From Oscheius onirici (Eukaryota > Nematoda > Chromadorea > Rhabditida > Rhabditidae), in assembly GCA_932521025.1 (NCBI GenBank), contig OW051473.1, forward strand, positions 5,828,001 through 5,892,000: a stretch of 64,000 bases of DNA, written 5' to 3'. The notes beneath the pieces are model-generated. The model saw only the letters and a list, made by a program, of their open reading frames with translations. It did no database searches and was not told the DNA's origin. Shown piece after piece: positions 49,501 through 60,764 of this stretch. Numbering within the stretch: position 1 is the stretch's first letter; every line of letters starts with the position of its first letter. A program made the translations under genes and the position numbers.

Positions 49501-50134
49501 TTCCAAGAGCCAAATACTGAGTGCACGGATCATTGAGAACATCTTTCTCGTTTGGCTCAGAATCAACCCCATACTCTTCGTAGTTGACCGTTATAGGTTC
49601 ATAAGTCGAATTACTAGAAAATATGTTTGCATGAGAATGTACCTACCTGTACTCATCCCCATCTGGTACTTCTGCAGAAGAGTCATTTAGCATGAGCAGC
49701 GCTGTATCATTAGTAGGTCTAAAACGCAGTTATAGTTGGGAAAACTTTCGACTCACTCTGACAGCCGTTTCACCCTGTTTCGACTCTTGTAAATATCTAT
49801 TGGAGCTGCTATGAGCTCTTCCAAACCGCTAAGCAACATTTTCCCTTTCGACAAAGGTGTTCCTCGTGTTTCAAACCCCTAAAATAGTTTTGATATAGAT
49901 ATAAGATAGTACTTTTGAAGGGTCGAAGTTGATGACATTGTAGTTGAAATAGATTCCAACTGCTGATAGTAGACAAGAGATACCGATTGTTATGAGAATG
50001 AGGAAAAGTGGACGACTGATGACGAGTCGACAGTAACTGAAAAGGCATATAGACCGAGAAGAACATTCCAACCTGTGAAAAACTCTATCTTTGAATCGGG
50101 AGAAGCGACTAGTAGTCCCGACAGAGAACGTCAT
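46591..50134 (-). CDS. Dispatched-family RND transporter (CHE-14/PTD-2-like)
   Basis: Twelve-pass protein with a sterol-sensing domain. Dispatched proteins export lipid-modified Hedgehog; nematode members act in apical secretion and cuticle or sensory-support-cell function. It starts MTFSVGTTSRFSRFKDR behind CTACAG. TM1 is PLFLILITIGISCLLSAVGI, then NVINFDPSKGFETRGTPL, the diagnostic Dispatched segment after TM1. The large ectodomain has cysteine pairs. The sterol-sensing domain has YLYSGSIIFTFIILTMVILS, FFPFLNLLVIVLM and SIGADDAFLLLSYY (GADD carries the two transport aspartates). The second half includes LSSVIISVIVSLIVVILCTQ and a last TM before FYAEKKITVLKL. About 20 exons with small introns. 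Patched-related (PTR) proteins were considered; FETRGTP and GADDAF favour Dispatched. Confidence 0.85.
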
Positions 50135-50819
50135 CTGTAGCTGGGCAAGGACCGTAAAGGGGAATGCGCCCACCAGCTATTGTGTGCTTGCAAACACTAG
50201 CTCAGAAGCACTTTTGTATTCATAAAAAGGCTGGAAGTCGTGGAAGCTGATAACACATATGTTCTAGTTTGTTGAAAACATACGAAAAATTTGCTACTGC
50301 GTAAAACAAGTTACAATTTTTTCCAGTCTAGTAACAAGATTCTTAGGTAGAAAAAGTTATTCTCTCAACATTACCGTTTAATATTTGGCGTCATTTTAGC
50401 TTTCAATGCCGTTATTAAACTTCAAATCTGCCAGCTATACTGTGGGAATGGGAATTTTCACAGGTGTCGTCAATCTCGGCGCAATATTGCGTACCTGAAT
50501 AATTCAAGATTTGCAGTCCAACACGCACCTTTTTTCTATTTTTTCGACTTATTTCCCTCCAGAACAAAGTCCTTTTTATAGAAATTTGATTTTGCCAAGC
50601 ACAAATGTTTGTACTCAATTTCACTGAACTTTCTATTCTTCCGATTTTTTGAGTTCCTAACATGTGCTTGAGGCACTTTTTGGAAGCAAAAACAACATAA
50701 TTCCAATATTTGTAAGCATTCGTTCTTCATTCTTTAGTGTCTGAAACTTATTGTCAGCCTTCCAGTTTCTCTTATCAATCGCTTGTCTCTACCAAAACAC
50801 CGTGCTTTCATCCTCGCAC

Positions 50820-51292
50820 ATGTCTCAAGTTGAGCATTTCGGTTCTTGCCATTGTGGAATTGTCAAATGGAAGGTTTTCGGACCGAAAGTTATTCACTGC
50901 ATCAAGTGCAAGTAAGTTTTTTGTTCTGATTTAAACAACTACAGTTTGTTTTAGCTGCTCAATATGCTACAAGAAGCAAAACCACCATTTTATTGTGTCG
51001 AAGAGCCGATTTACGCTGATGGAAGGAGAAGACATGTTGACAACGTACACCTTCAACACAGGAGTAGCAAAACACATGTTCTGTAAGAAATGCGGAGTGC
51101 AGAGCTTCTACTACCCAAGATCAAACCCTGGAGACGTCGGTAGGTTCTTTAGCAATTAGTTCTATATTTATATTTCAAGGTATTATGCCACACTGCATTG
51201 ATTCGCCGACAGTAGAAAAAATAGAATTCAGTGAATTTGATGGACAGAATTGGGAACAAGAAATGACAACAAAAGCTCCACACGCTTATTAG
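50820..51292 (+). CDS. GFA/CENP-V-like zinc protein
   Basis: Small protein of about 130 residues with the glutathione-dependent formaldehyde-activating enzyme (GFA/CENP-V) fold. It has the zinc-ligand series CHCG near residue 10, CIKCNCSIC near 30-38 and FCKKCG near 80. These are followed by FYYPRSNPGDVG and a short C-terminal segment with the aromatic W of the family (GQNWEQEM). Three exons; introns at about 50913-50954 and 51140-51179. No signal peptide, so cytosolic or nuclear. Worm members of this family have no firmly assigned substrate. Confidence 0.9.
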
Positions 51293-51579
51293 AAAATCCT
51301 ACATAAAGCTGTTTTCAACAAATGTCGTGGCAATGGTTCGCTTTCAGTTGAAGAATGTTAGCACTAGTTTCGTAGTCTCGTTGAACGCGGCCATTACCTA
51401 AAACTTACATTTGCTTTTGACAAACAAATTGTTAACCTAATAATGCTGGATGTTTTAAATCCAAAGCAAAGTACCAGGTATACATTTGTGTTCCTCTGAT
51501 GAACGGACGCAAAACTTGGCAATATTCTTCACCTTTTGTCGCTTGGAAAACCTCAAAATCATTTGGGTATAAAAACGTA

Positions 51580-54500
51580 TCAAAAAGTGCTTGCTTCACT
51601 GTAGCAGCCAATATCTCCATTGTGAGCACATAGATGTACTTCTAGTTTAGTATCCCTTCCAGACACATTGTACCTCAAATGGAAATTCTTAAAACTTTTT
51701 AAATGATAACCTGTAGCCCAAGCAGAGCGAGTAGTCAATCCATTCCGGTTCCGACTTGTAGTAAGTTTTGTTGGATCCGTTGAGCTCGATGTGTCGGATC
51801 ATCGCTGTTTTTATTGGCGGTTTGGCGCCAGAATCTGTGGGGTTAGCTGGAACAATAAAGAACTTACATCCAGTTTTAAGAGGCTGTTTCTTCTTTGAAG
51901 ACATTTTCGGCTGTGGCGTTGCTCTCTTCTTGGGATAGCGTAGCTCACACTTGTTGTGACATTCTTCCTGACTCAGAAAGTTGTTTCCACTTTTTCCACA
52001 TCCGGTATAATGAAAACCTCTGCACTGCTTTGACTTTCTGTTGAAGTAGTAGCGATTGGACATGGCTTCACACCAATTACCACGATCCAGAGGTTCCATG
52101 CAAGGATCTGGAAAAGTGGGTTGGAAATTCAAATGGTTTACCTAATCCGGACACTTCGCACTTTTTCTGACATTCTTCAAAGGTATCGAATCGGTTCACA
52201 TTTCCTTCACAACCTCCGTAAAGGAACTGATCACAGGTTCCTCTAGTATGATTGTAGAACCATTTGTACCGAAGCTGATTGCACGGACCAACGTCTGCTT
52301 CGAATGAGCAAACAGCTGCAATTTTTTTTTGTAAATTAACGAAATTCTGCAAAATTACCGGCATCTGCACTTGGCTTGTGATTAGCACATGTATCTTTAC
52401 AGTCGTATTTAGTGTAAAATCTGAAACGACGATATGGGTAGTTTTAGTTTCCAAGATTGCCTATTTTCATTGCCTCCACAACCGCTGTAGGTGAAAGTCG
52501 TACATTTCATGGCGTGGTACGTCCATCGTTGAACAGGTCTACTAATTTTCGAAGGACATTTTGTTGACACTGCTGATGGCTTGTAACAAGCTAATCTTCG
52601 AGTTTTATTACCATATGCATTCATTCACCTGTACTACTAGCTCGTGGCTTCCTTTCAAGTCTCCTTCTTTCAACACGGCATGTTCTCATGCAAACATCGT
52701 AGGAATAGAAGTTGTTTGCATTTCCTCCACATCCCATAAACCAAAATTGTGTACAACGACCTGCTTTGATATGAGAAACCGTTAGGAATTCCTCATACCG
52801 TAATCTCTATCAAAATAATATCTATAACCTGCCGTTTCCAAACATTCGTTGTCGCTCTGTCCAAAACCAACGTGAAGAGGGAGATGACAATCCATTTCGG
52901 GTTCTTAAAAACATGACTGAATGCAATACAGTATTACCTGGCATGTCATTGAAGGCGTAGCAGAGATTTTCACATTGTGACAGTGTCATGAACCGATTTC
53001 CATTGCCTCCACATCCAGAATAAGCAAACGGGGAGCATTTTTTGGTGGTACGTTCATAGTAGAATGCAGGATAACTTAAACGAGGGGCTGAACAAAATCG
53101 CCTAGAAAACGCTACGTGTTTCTACAGCTTCCAACTTCCATGGGCTCTAAGCAGCGGAACTTTGTGTCTGGTTCCGGCTGTTTTGATTCAACAATTTGTC
53201 CTGAACTTCATATTTTATATATAAGGAAGCTACCTGGGTGTGAACAGTGCAATTTGCAAGTTTTCTCGTCAGAAAAGATATTTTGTGAAGTTGATACACA
53301 AACATCCCACCAGAAGGAAACACAATCTCCAACATTGTGCTTAAAAGTTTTCCGTACAGAATTTAAATAACATACATCAAAGAACCATTTCTCCATCCAT
53401 TTTCCTTCTCCACAAGATTCAGTGTATTTACTATCAAACTTGTCCAAGCAGTACGAAGGAGACCGTTCTTCTCTATGTCGTTCACAAACCCATTGGCAAG
53501 TTTCAAGAGTCGGGTAAATGTTCTGAGCTTCTCCTTTGCAGTTACCGTACCTAACCTCATCTGATTGAAATATACACAGCCTAACTGACCAGAACATTTT
53601 ACAGGTGTGAGTGGCGTGATCAAAGTAATAGTACTGTAGATAGCGACCGTCAGCTGAACAAGAATCTTTGTAGGACTCATTGAAGAGTTCAATGCATGAT
53701 TCTGAAAAAAACTACGATGTAACCAGAAATATACAAACGTGTTAGGTGCCGTGGCGGGGTTTCACACAACTCTTGACAGTCGCCAAGATCAGTGAAAAAG
53801 TTTGTGCTTTCTGAACGACATCCACCCCAATGAAAGGCTGTGCAGCGCTTTCTAAAAATGAATCTCTTTTAAATCTATTTCCCAAATTTTCACCTATCGT
53901 GATCAAAATAAAATCTGTTTCCATACTCGCCATGTCGGCAGTCTTCCAAGTAATTCGAATCAAATGGCTGTAAGCATGCTTCTGAAAATGAAAATCCCCG
54001 TTTGCATTATTGTATCTAATACTTGCTCGTTCCGGTTCTGGATGTCTGCCTTCGCACTTCCACTGGCAGGTTTCCATGTCGGGAAAGTTATTGCCGCTGT
54101 AAGAAGCGCATCCGTCGTTCCAGAACATTCGACAAGCCCGAATATCCGGATCAAAGTAATATCTACACTTGATTTGCAGTCTTCAACTGAAATATTACCT
54201 GTTCTTCCAGAAGCTGCCGTTGGTACAAGATTTCGAAAGACTGCTATCAAAAGGTTCAAGACATTCTGCTGGAAACTTCTCAATAGCACGATCCCACTCC
54301 GGCTATAGGCAAAGCGGAGGGGGTCGGCTAATTGCAACAATTTTAGATACAAAATCTTTATTAATCGCGTACAAAAACAGTTGAGCTGGTATATTAGCAG
54401 ATCCCCTCAGATGCTCAAGTTGTGGGTCACAAACTCGTTCATCAAGCGTTAAAGCAAAGCATAACAATAAACATACAGGCAATGGTTACAGGATGACCGA

Positions 54501-57500
54501 CCGCGGAGCTGTACTCGAGGTCAGCCCTGCCCTCGTACTCTCTCTTCTCATTGGCAAGTTTTCTCTGAAGGTCGGCCTCAAAATGCTCCTTGGTGGCAAA
54601 GGCTGGTCGTTCGTCTTCGCTCGATGAAACTGGAGCATCATTTTGAATATCCCACAATCTATCATCTTTCTCAATCTTATAATCTGTCTGGACTACATTC
54701 CATTTCAAATTCAGCTTGTGTCTATTTCTACGGGACTTTCTACTGGTAGATTTCTGTGAGAGTGAATCTGAGAGAGACCTATCCCCGACCAGGGCACTAG
54801 CTGTGGGCAGTTCAAAAACATCAACCATGTTAGACGGAGGCTCAGCTGTACCGTATTCTGCTGCAGATGGTGCTGTCGACTGTTGTTCTCCTTCGGGCTT
54901 CATTTTGTGACCGCACACATCGAGACAAACCTAAATTGATGTTATCAATCTAGCGCAAAACCCACTTGTTTATCCTTCCAGATGTTTCGATTGGGTGTTG
55001 AGCAGCCTCCCCACCAGAATCTGAAAAAAAGAAGTAATGTGAAACAAAAAAACAGGTCACCTTTTACAACTGTTGGATTTCTTATCGTAGTATGACTTTA
55101 CTTCCCAGTTGTCACCAGAGCAGTCGGAATCCCATTGCTCATCGTAACCATCGTCACAAGGATCACCACCAGTTTTTACGGTGGCTAAAATTATGGAATT
55201 CTCAAGCACAAACACGACTTACTTGTAACAAATGGAGAGGTCATAGTCGTTGTCGGTGGAAGCGTGACATACCGCAGTTTCTTGTCCTTGGGTTCATCAA
55301 TTTCTCCACTTTTTACCGGTACAAACACTTCTTCTCCCATAGTTTTAATAGCTGAATCAAGATTGTAGCAACAGTGTGTGCAATACCTTTAAAGCTTCTC
55401 TCTATGGCCGGCATTTCAGTCGTCGTTGGTCTTGACGTTGTACTTGTTGTCGTAGTCACAGCTTGAACAATGTACTTTGGATTGAACCCACCGTCGCTGG
55501 GATTCATTTTGTGAGAGCACGCAATTTTACACAACTGAAAGAAAGATTAGATTCGAAAAGATAGTACAACCTCTTTGGACTTGAAACAGTTCCTGGCTTC
55601 TGTCGTGCAACCGCCATACCAGAATGTTTTGCAGGTGCCTCGGTCTGAGTTGAAATACCATCTTAAGACCTTAACACGTTTTCATGAAGTATTTCAGAAC
55701 TACTTACCCAATCGTCTCCACTGCAATCCTCCTCCAGAGAAGGATGAAGAGGTTCCTCACAAAAATCAATAGGTGCTTTCATTTCGTCCAAAAAACTTGC
55801 AATCTGAAAAGCATTATATCTGTACACTTTGAAATTCCACCTGTTCTTTTTCCGTTGTCAATTTCTGTTTTGGGGGTAGTGTCATTCTTGTCGACGGCTG
55901 TGGTAGAGTTACGTGAACAATGTTGTTCTCATCTTGTTTCTCGGGAGAATAAATGTCATAGTGATGACGTTCCAGTTCTGTCTGATCATAAGTGTGATCG
56001 AAAGACTGAAGCTGGTTCGTTGTTGTCTTCGTTTCCTCATTGAACAGAGCAGGATCAAATGTGAATGGAGGTCTCTTAGTAACGAACTTGGACAAATCAA
56101 GTGGATCATGAGTTGCGATAGGCGAATCGACATCCATTCGACTTGATTCAATGGCCGGTGGAGTTATCGAAGGGGTTTTCATGCCGCCACCGATGAAGAG
56201 AATGAATGGAGGCCGTTTTGTAACAAATTTGGACAGATCGAGAGGATCGTGGGTAGTCGATGGCACCATAGAACGTGTAGTTTCGTCGTTTTCGATCTTT
56301 TGGCTTGTATCGATGAGCTCTCCAAAGATGGATGGGTTGAGAGTGAACGGAGGCCTCTTGGTCACAAACTGAGCCAAATCCAATGGATCTTTTGCACTTC
56401 CAGAAAGTTGAAGCATTGTGGTCGGAACTGGCGTCACTTCTTTAAAGAGAGTCGTGTCTAACTTGTCCTGTTGGTTTTGTACTGAATCTTGGGGGAACAA
56501 AGTAAACGGTGGTCGTTTAGTTGCAAAACTGCTTGCGTCGAACGACTTCTTTGAATAGTTCTCTGGGAGAGCGTTCAACTTCTTGCGGTACTCCTCCATG
56601 AACTTCTCCTTATTGAACCGTGTGACAGCTGTTTTTGCTTTAAAGTTTCCGACTTCTTGGAGGGGAACTGAAGTTTCAGCCTTCACAGTAGTAGTACTTG
56701 ATGCGACAGTACTCTGGAACTGATTTTGGACAGCGGGAACAGAAAGCTTGTATGGATCACTCAGGGTTGTCGTTTCCATCTTTGTAGTCGTTTTCGGAAT
56801 CTAAACGTTGATATATATGCGCTCAACAGTGACTACCTGAAGAATCACATCGTTGTCTGGGCTGCTTGACAATTCCTCTCCACACTTTGTTTGACAACTG
56901 GACAGCGATTCAAAAAAGTTCTTGCCGGCAGTTCGTTGTGGGGGACAGGTGGCATCGTACCAGAAAGGCTCGCATTCTCGAACCAGCGGGTTCCAAAAGA
57001 AACGTTCTTCCCAATGAGCTAGAACGCATTCTTCACGCAAATCTTCGTCGAAGGGATAACGACATGGGTCTGAAGCAAACATAGTTTTTGTAACGCTCGT
57101 TAACTCACTCTCGTTAGGATTGATGTTATGCATAATTTTGACAATCTTTTCAGCCTCTTCGCTGTTTTCGTCAGGAGTACGAAGAACAGTGACTGGTAGG
57201 ACATCGATCTTTAATTTTTCGGGGATGGTTGGTTCTGGACCTCGAGGCTTGATGTCTTGGTTCATACATAGAGTATTGCAAGTCTAAATATTCTTTGCAA
57301 CTGCTGTACTGATATTGTCTCTACCTGAATATCGTTGAAAATGTTTCTGGCTGTTGATTTGCATCCTCCGTAGAAGAACTGGCGACAAGAGGCAGTCTCC
57401 TGGTCGTAATAGTATCTAAACTGATTGAGTTTTACGTTAAGTTATAAAAATACCGAATCATTTGCACTCCGTTGTTGCAATCTTCTTCCGTTAGTTGAAT

Positions 57501-58763
57501 GTCAAACAAATCAGTACAAGCATCTATAAGTCTTGCAAGATATTTTCATTTTTTTACCTTCTTCAATTTTGCATTCTCCATTTTCAGTATAGCCCGCCTC
57601 GCAGTCGCATCGGTATGCTCCCATAGTATTGGTGCATCTCGAGTTTTTCGGACAGACAGACGGTTCTTGATCACATTCGTTGATATCTGGAATGTCTTCT
57701 CAGAAGTACTTTTACAGATATGATTGGTTATGAGTGCGAGAAGAAGAGAAACGATGTCTTTTCATCCGTCTTGGAAGAGCTATGAATTGAAAAAGATGCG
57801 CATGCATGCGTAATGGGTCTTGCCGTTAGAGGGGCCGCATACTTACCGATACAGATCCGGCCAAGTTTTTTGAAGCCGGCTATGCAGCCACATTCTCCAT
57901 TCACGCAAACTCCAAAAAGAGGATCGCAATGTGGACATTGGCTGATATCAGAGGAGATCTGATGTAAAAGTAAAATGGTACTTTTCCAAAGTCTTACTGG
58001 AACTTTTGGTATGGATTTCAGAACCGGTGTGACAGGAAATGCACGAGTAGTTGGCTCTGTTGTAGTAGTTGTTGTTGTGGTTGTGGAGGGAGTTGTAGTC
58101 AACGTTCTTCGATGCTTGATATCCTGAAAACAGTCTGTGAAAAAAGGAACAGCTAATGAAACTACGAGCTGCCTATTTACTCGAACCGTCTTTTTACTAC
58201 GTTGTCGTTCAAAAGCATTTTACATAAGCTTCAGGGTATGCTTTTAAAAATAAGATAAAGCCAAAGCATGCTGAAAGTTTTGTTTCGCCTGATCTTTAGA
58301 TTGTTCGAGACAACTAACCCGGTGGTCAACTCCGATCTTTCCATCGTAAGACGGTTCATGAAGAGACTGCAATTTTAATCTATTTTTGACACATCTACTG
58401 CGACAATGAGTTCGGCGCATGAAGCGATTGGAATTTCCTCCACAACCCCTGAAATTTCAGTTTTCGCACACTTTCTTCGAACAGCCAATCATACGTGAAA
58501 AGAAAGCGCTTGCAATCATCTGCGACTGGATCATAATAGTATCGCACCAGTTCCTTCGTACATCCACCGAGATCTGGTGGCAACTAGAAAACGTTTATGA
58601 ATAGAAGTCAAAAACAACTTGCTGTGCAGAGATCGATGGCAGTTTTTGCTGCAAAAACTGCCGGATCCGGATGAGGGAGAACAGACTTCGATGAAGATGA
58701 ATACCAAGCTTGTTCGTTTCCATAGGCTAGTAAACCAGGAAGAAAGAGCCAGATTAGCATCAT
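51580..58763 (-). CDS. MEC-1-like multi-Kunitz/EGF extracellular protein
   Basis: Secreted matrix protein. Signal peptide MMLIWLFLPGLLAYG. A Kunitz domain follows (CTLPPDLGGCTKE to GCGGNSNRF), then a Thr-rich linker, an EGF-like domain (CPHCDPLFGVCVNGECGC) and a calcium-type EGF (DINECDQEPSVC). About 13 further Kunitz domains lie near 57.5, 57.1, 55.7, 55.1, 54.3, 54.0, 53.7, 53.4, 53.1, 52.8, 52.6, 52.3 and 52.0 kb. A low-complexity region with four TKRPPF repeats sits at about 56.5-56.0 kb. The C-terminus reads EWIDYSLCLGYR and probably splices on to LEVHLCAHNGDIGCYSE with stop at 51580; without that splice it stops at 51689. The first intron has a GC donor. C. elegans MEC-1, needed for touch-receptor attachment and channel placement, has the same EGF-plus-many-Kunitz plan. 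Orthology is inferred from plan only. The 3' half might be a separate gene (see 54303-54489). Confidence 0.75.
54303..54489 (-). other. intron that also encodes an alternative C-terminus
   Basis: Reading through the donor GTAACC at 54489 gives VTIACMFIVMLCFNA and a stop at 54442, a short hydrophobic tail. AATAAA (gene strand) follows at 54362-54357. Splicing from 54489 to the CCTATAG acceptor at 54303 instead keeps phase 0 and adds nine more Kunitz domains. The exon after it has no ATG, so it is not an obvious separate gene start. Confidence 0.5.
56040..56541 (-). repeat. four protein-level TKRPPF repeats
   Basis: Within the Kunitz protein linker the pattern HDPLDLSKFVTKRPPFTF recurs as DASSFATKRPPFTLFP, DPLDLAQFVTKRPPFTLNP, HDPLDLSKFVTKRPPFIL and HDPLDLSKFVTKRPPFTFDP. 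Spacing is roughly 45-65 residues of Ser/Thr/Pro-rich sequence. Confidence 0.9.
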
Positions 58764-59124
58764 GCTGAAAGTTAAGCAACTAAAAAGAGAACAAGTTGAG
58801 ACAATAGGGAAGAACAGACAGAAAGGGGCTGGCTGACCTCTTCAACAATGCATACCGCCTGCTTCTGGCGAATCCCATTCTTGGATAATGCACACCACAC
58901 GATGCAGATGGCAGCATTCTCACAGCCCTTAGGCAGCAAAACAGAAGGGCACTCTTTGGTGAAAGAACACCTGATTGATACAAATGGTATACTATCAAGG
59001 TTAACGAGTAGCGCAAAAAACCGTTTTTAACTGATAGCTAAACCAGCAAACAACTTTTAAAATGCATGGGGACGAAAGTTTATTAAGTTCAATTTGTACA
59101 ATGAGCTGTTTTTTGCTATTTAAG
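58764..59124. other. intergenic, nothing recognised
   Basis: Gap of 361 bp between the 3' end of the ground-like gene and the start of the Kunitz gene, both on the minus strand. Short frames on both strands show no domain. Confidence 0.4.
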
Positions 59125-60375
59125 TTAGGCAGCTTGACGGAAGGCAATGCAAGTAGTAAGGCCTTTGGTGGCTTCGCAGTATAGATTGGAGGAGAAGACA
59201 TATGAAAAGTGACCGCGGGAACAAACAACATCAACATTGCCTCCAAACTTCTCCTCAGCAGCCGTGTTTATCTTCCGTTTGGATTCGGAAGAGTTATCGC
59301 TCATGTTCTGAAAATATTTTTGATAAAGCAGTGGGGGAAAGCTTACGTCAAACATTAGTTTGTGAAGAACCTGACTGTTGCATTTGCTTGTCGTCTCCTC
59401 TTCTTTCACTTTGCTGGCTTCGGTTGATTCAGCTTCAGTTGCGGATGCTACTGTAGTTGTTGGCTCAGTGTCTTTCTTCAAAAGTCATTAAAAAAATTTG
59501 GAGCTCAATAACCTGATGGCTAATGACGACAGTAGGTGAACGGCGGATTTCGGAGGGACCGCGAAGACCAGCACGAACAAGATCATCGTCAGCTTCGTGC
59601 TTGATTTGAATAAGCAGCGTTCATTTACAAAACTTACAACTGATAGGGGTTCAGCCAACACTGGTCTTCCGGCTGCAGCTTCAGTTGGTTCATATCGTTC
59701 AACCAGTTTCTCGAGTTGTTCAATGTTAGAAGGGAAGTTTTGTGGTTGATTTACAGGAACTCCAAAAGCGGCCGCACGCTGAAAACAAAAAAAAGTTTTT
59801 TTTTTTGAAGAAAATATAGCTATTAGATCCATCATCTTGGATTAAGCCCTTATTTAGTGAAAGCGAACTTACGCTCAGCTGTCAGACCGCGTACGACTAA
59901 GTGACCGTTGAAAGGAAAAGGGACGACGGGATCAGCGGGCTATGAAACAATGCGATCGATTCGTCGCTTTGTTAACCCCACTCAGCTAGTTTCATGACAC
60001 AAGGTTTGTACGAAAGACGGTAGTTAGTAAGCTGTTACTAGCTTTGTTATCGCGCAAGTAACTGGTATATGTTATCGTGAGAACAACTTTTAACGAAAAC
60101 TAACCATTTCAAGCTCGTCTGGGAGACCTAGAGGAGCGGAGTCGTGAGTTTTAGCTCCATGAGCAACGGCACACGGTGAAGGAGGTGGGCAGACTGGCTG
60201 TGGCGGTGGTGCACACACGGGAGCAGCTGGAGGAGGACAAGCAGGCTGTGGGCATCCACATCCTGGACAATGAAGACATTGCGGGCAAAATCAATAAGGC
60301 TTTACCTCCGCCGCTAAGTCCAAAGAATGCCGATACGAGCGTTGGCACGAGGGAGAGGGTCACCAGAAGGATCAT
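59125..60375 (-). CDS. ground-like (GRL) secreted protein
   Basis: Nematode hedgehog-related family member. Signal peptide MILLVTLSLVPTLVSA. After a 43-nt intron comes the Cys/Pro-rich segment typical of ground-like proteins (CGCPQPACPPPAAPVC, PVCPPPSPC). A 300-nt intron leads to a hydrophilic linker (NIEQLEKLVERYEPTEAA). The C-terminal ground-like domain has SKCNSQVLHKLMFD, SKRKINTAAEEKFGG, VDVVCSRGHFSYVFSS, YCEATKGLTTCIAF. The conserved cysteines and the C-terminal C-x-AF are present. About 270 residues in six exons, all joins in phase. GRL proteins are expressed in epidermis and glia and are linked to cuticle or apical matrix; their molecular role is unsettled. The MGGAANPF extension upstream of the chosen ATG would precede a normal signal peptide and was left out. 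Confidence 0.88.
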
Positions 60376-60764
60376 CTTAGGCGAGAATGGCCGGCCGACA
60401 CCGCGATGGCGGAACGGGTTCGCAGCGCCGCCCACGGAACGGAAAGCGGCCCATCAGTATCTGCATATGAAGAGAGAAAATTCGAGAGTAAATGTTAATT
60501 TTGGTGTCTATTACATTCGGGGTTCTTTCTACTCCGAGAGACCTTTCCTGCCAACAATTTATCTGCTGTCCTCAAGTGGCTCTCGTCCTCCCTGCACTGA
60601 TTGTTTTGAGCAAAACGATCCTGATGAATGACCTAATCTCAAAAAGTGCTATAGAATGACACAATTCATTCAAAAGGGGGAGACAATGACCCGAGGGTGA
60701 AAACGATTATAAGTATGAGCGATGCACTGTCTGCAAGCGGAAAGCAATAGGATCACAATAGGTT
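60376..60764. other. intergenic, nothing recognised
   Basis: 389 bp between the GPCR stop and the ground-like gene start, both on the minus strand. It must hold the GPCR 3' UTR and the ground-like promoter. No motif was recognised. Confidence 0.4.

Noticed and set aside
46591..50134. Patched-related (PTR) transporter
   Set aside because: The segment after TM1 (FETRGTP), the GADDAF motif and the order of SSD helices fit Dispatched better.
53116..53370. 84-codon + frame inside the Kunitz gene
   Set aside because: Antisense to Kunitz exons whose cysteine patterns are clear on the minus strand.
60176..60631. 151-codon + frame over the ground-like 5' exons
   Set aside because: Antisense to the signal peptide and Cys/Pro-rich exon, which splice cleanly in phase on the minus strand.
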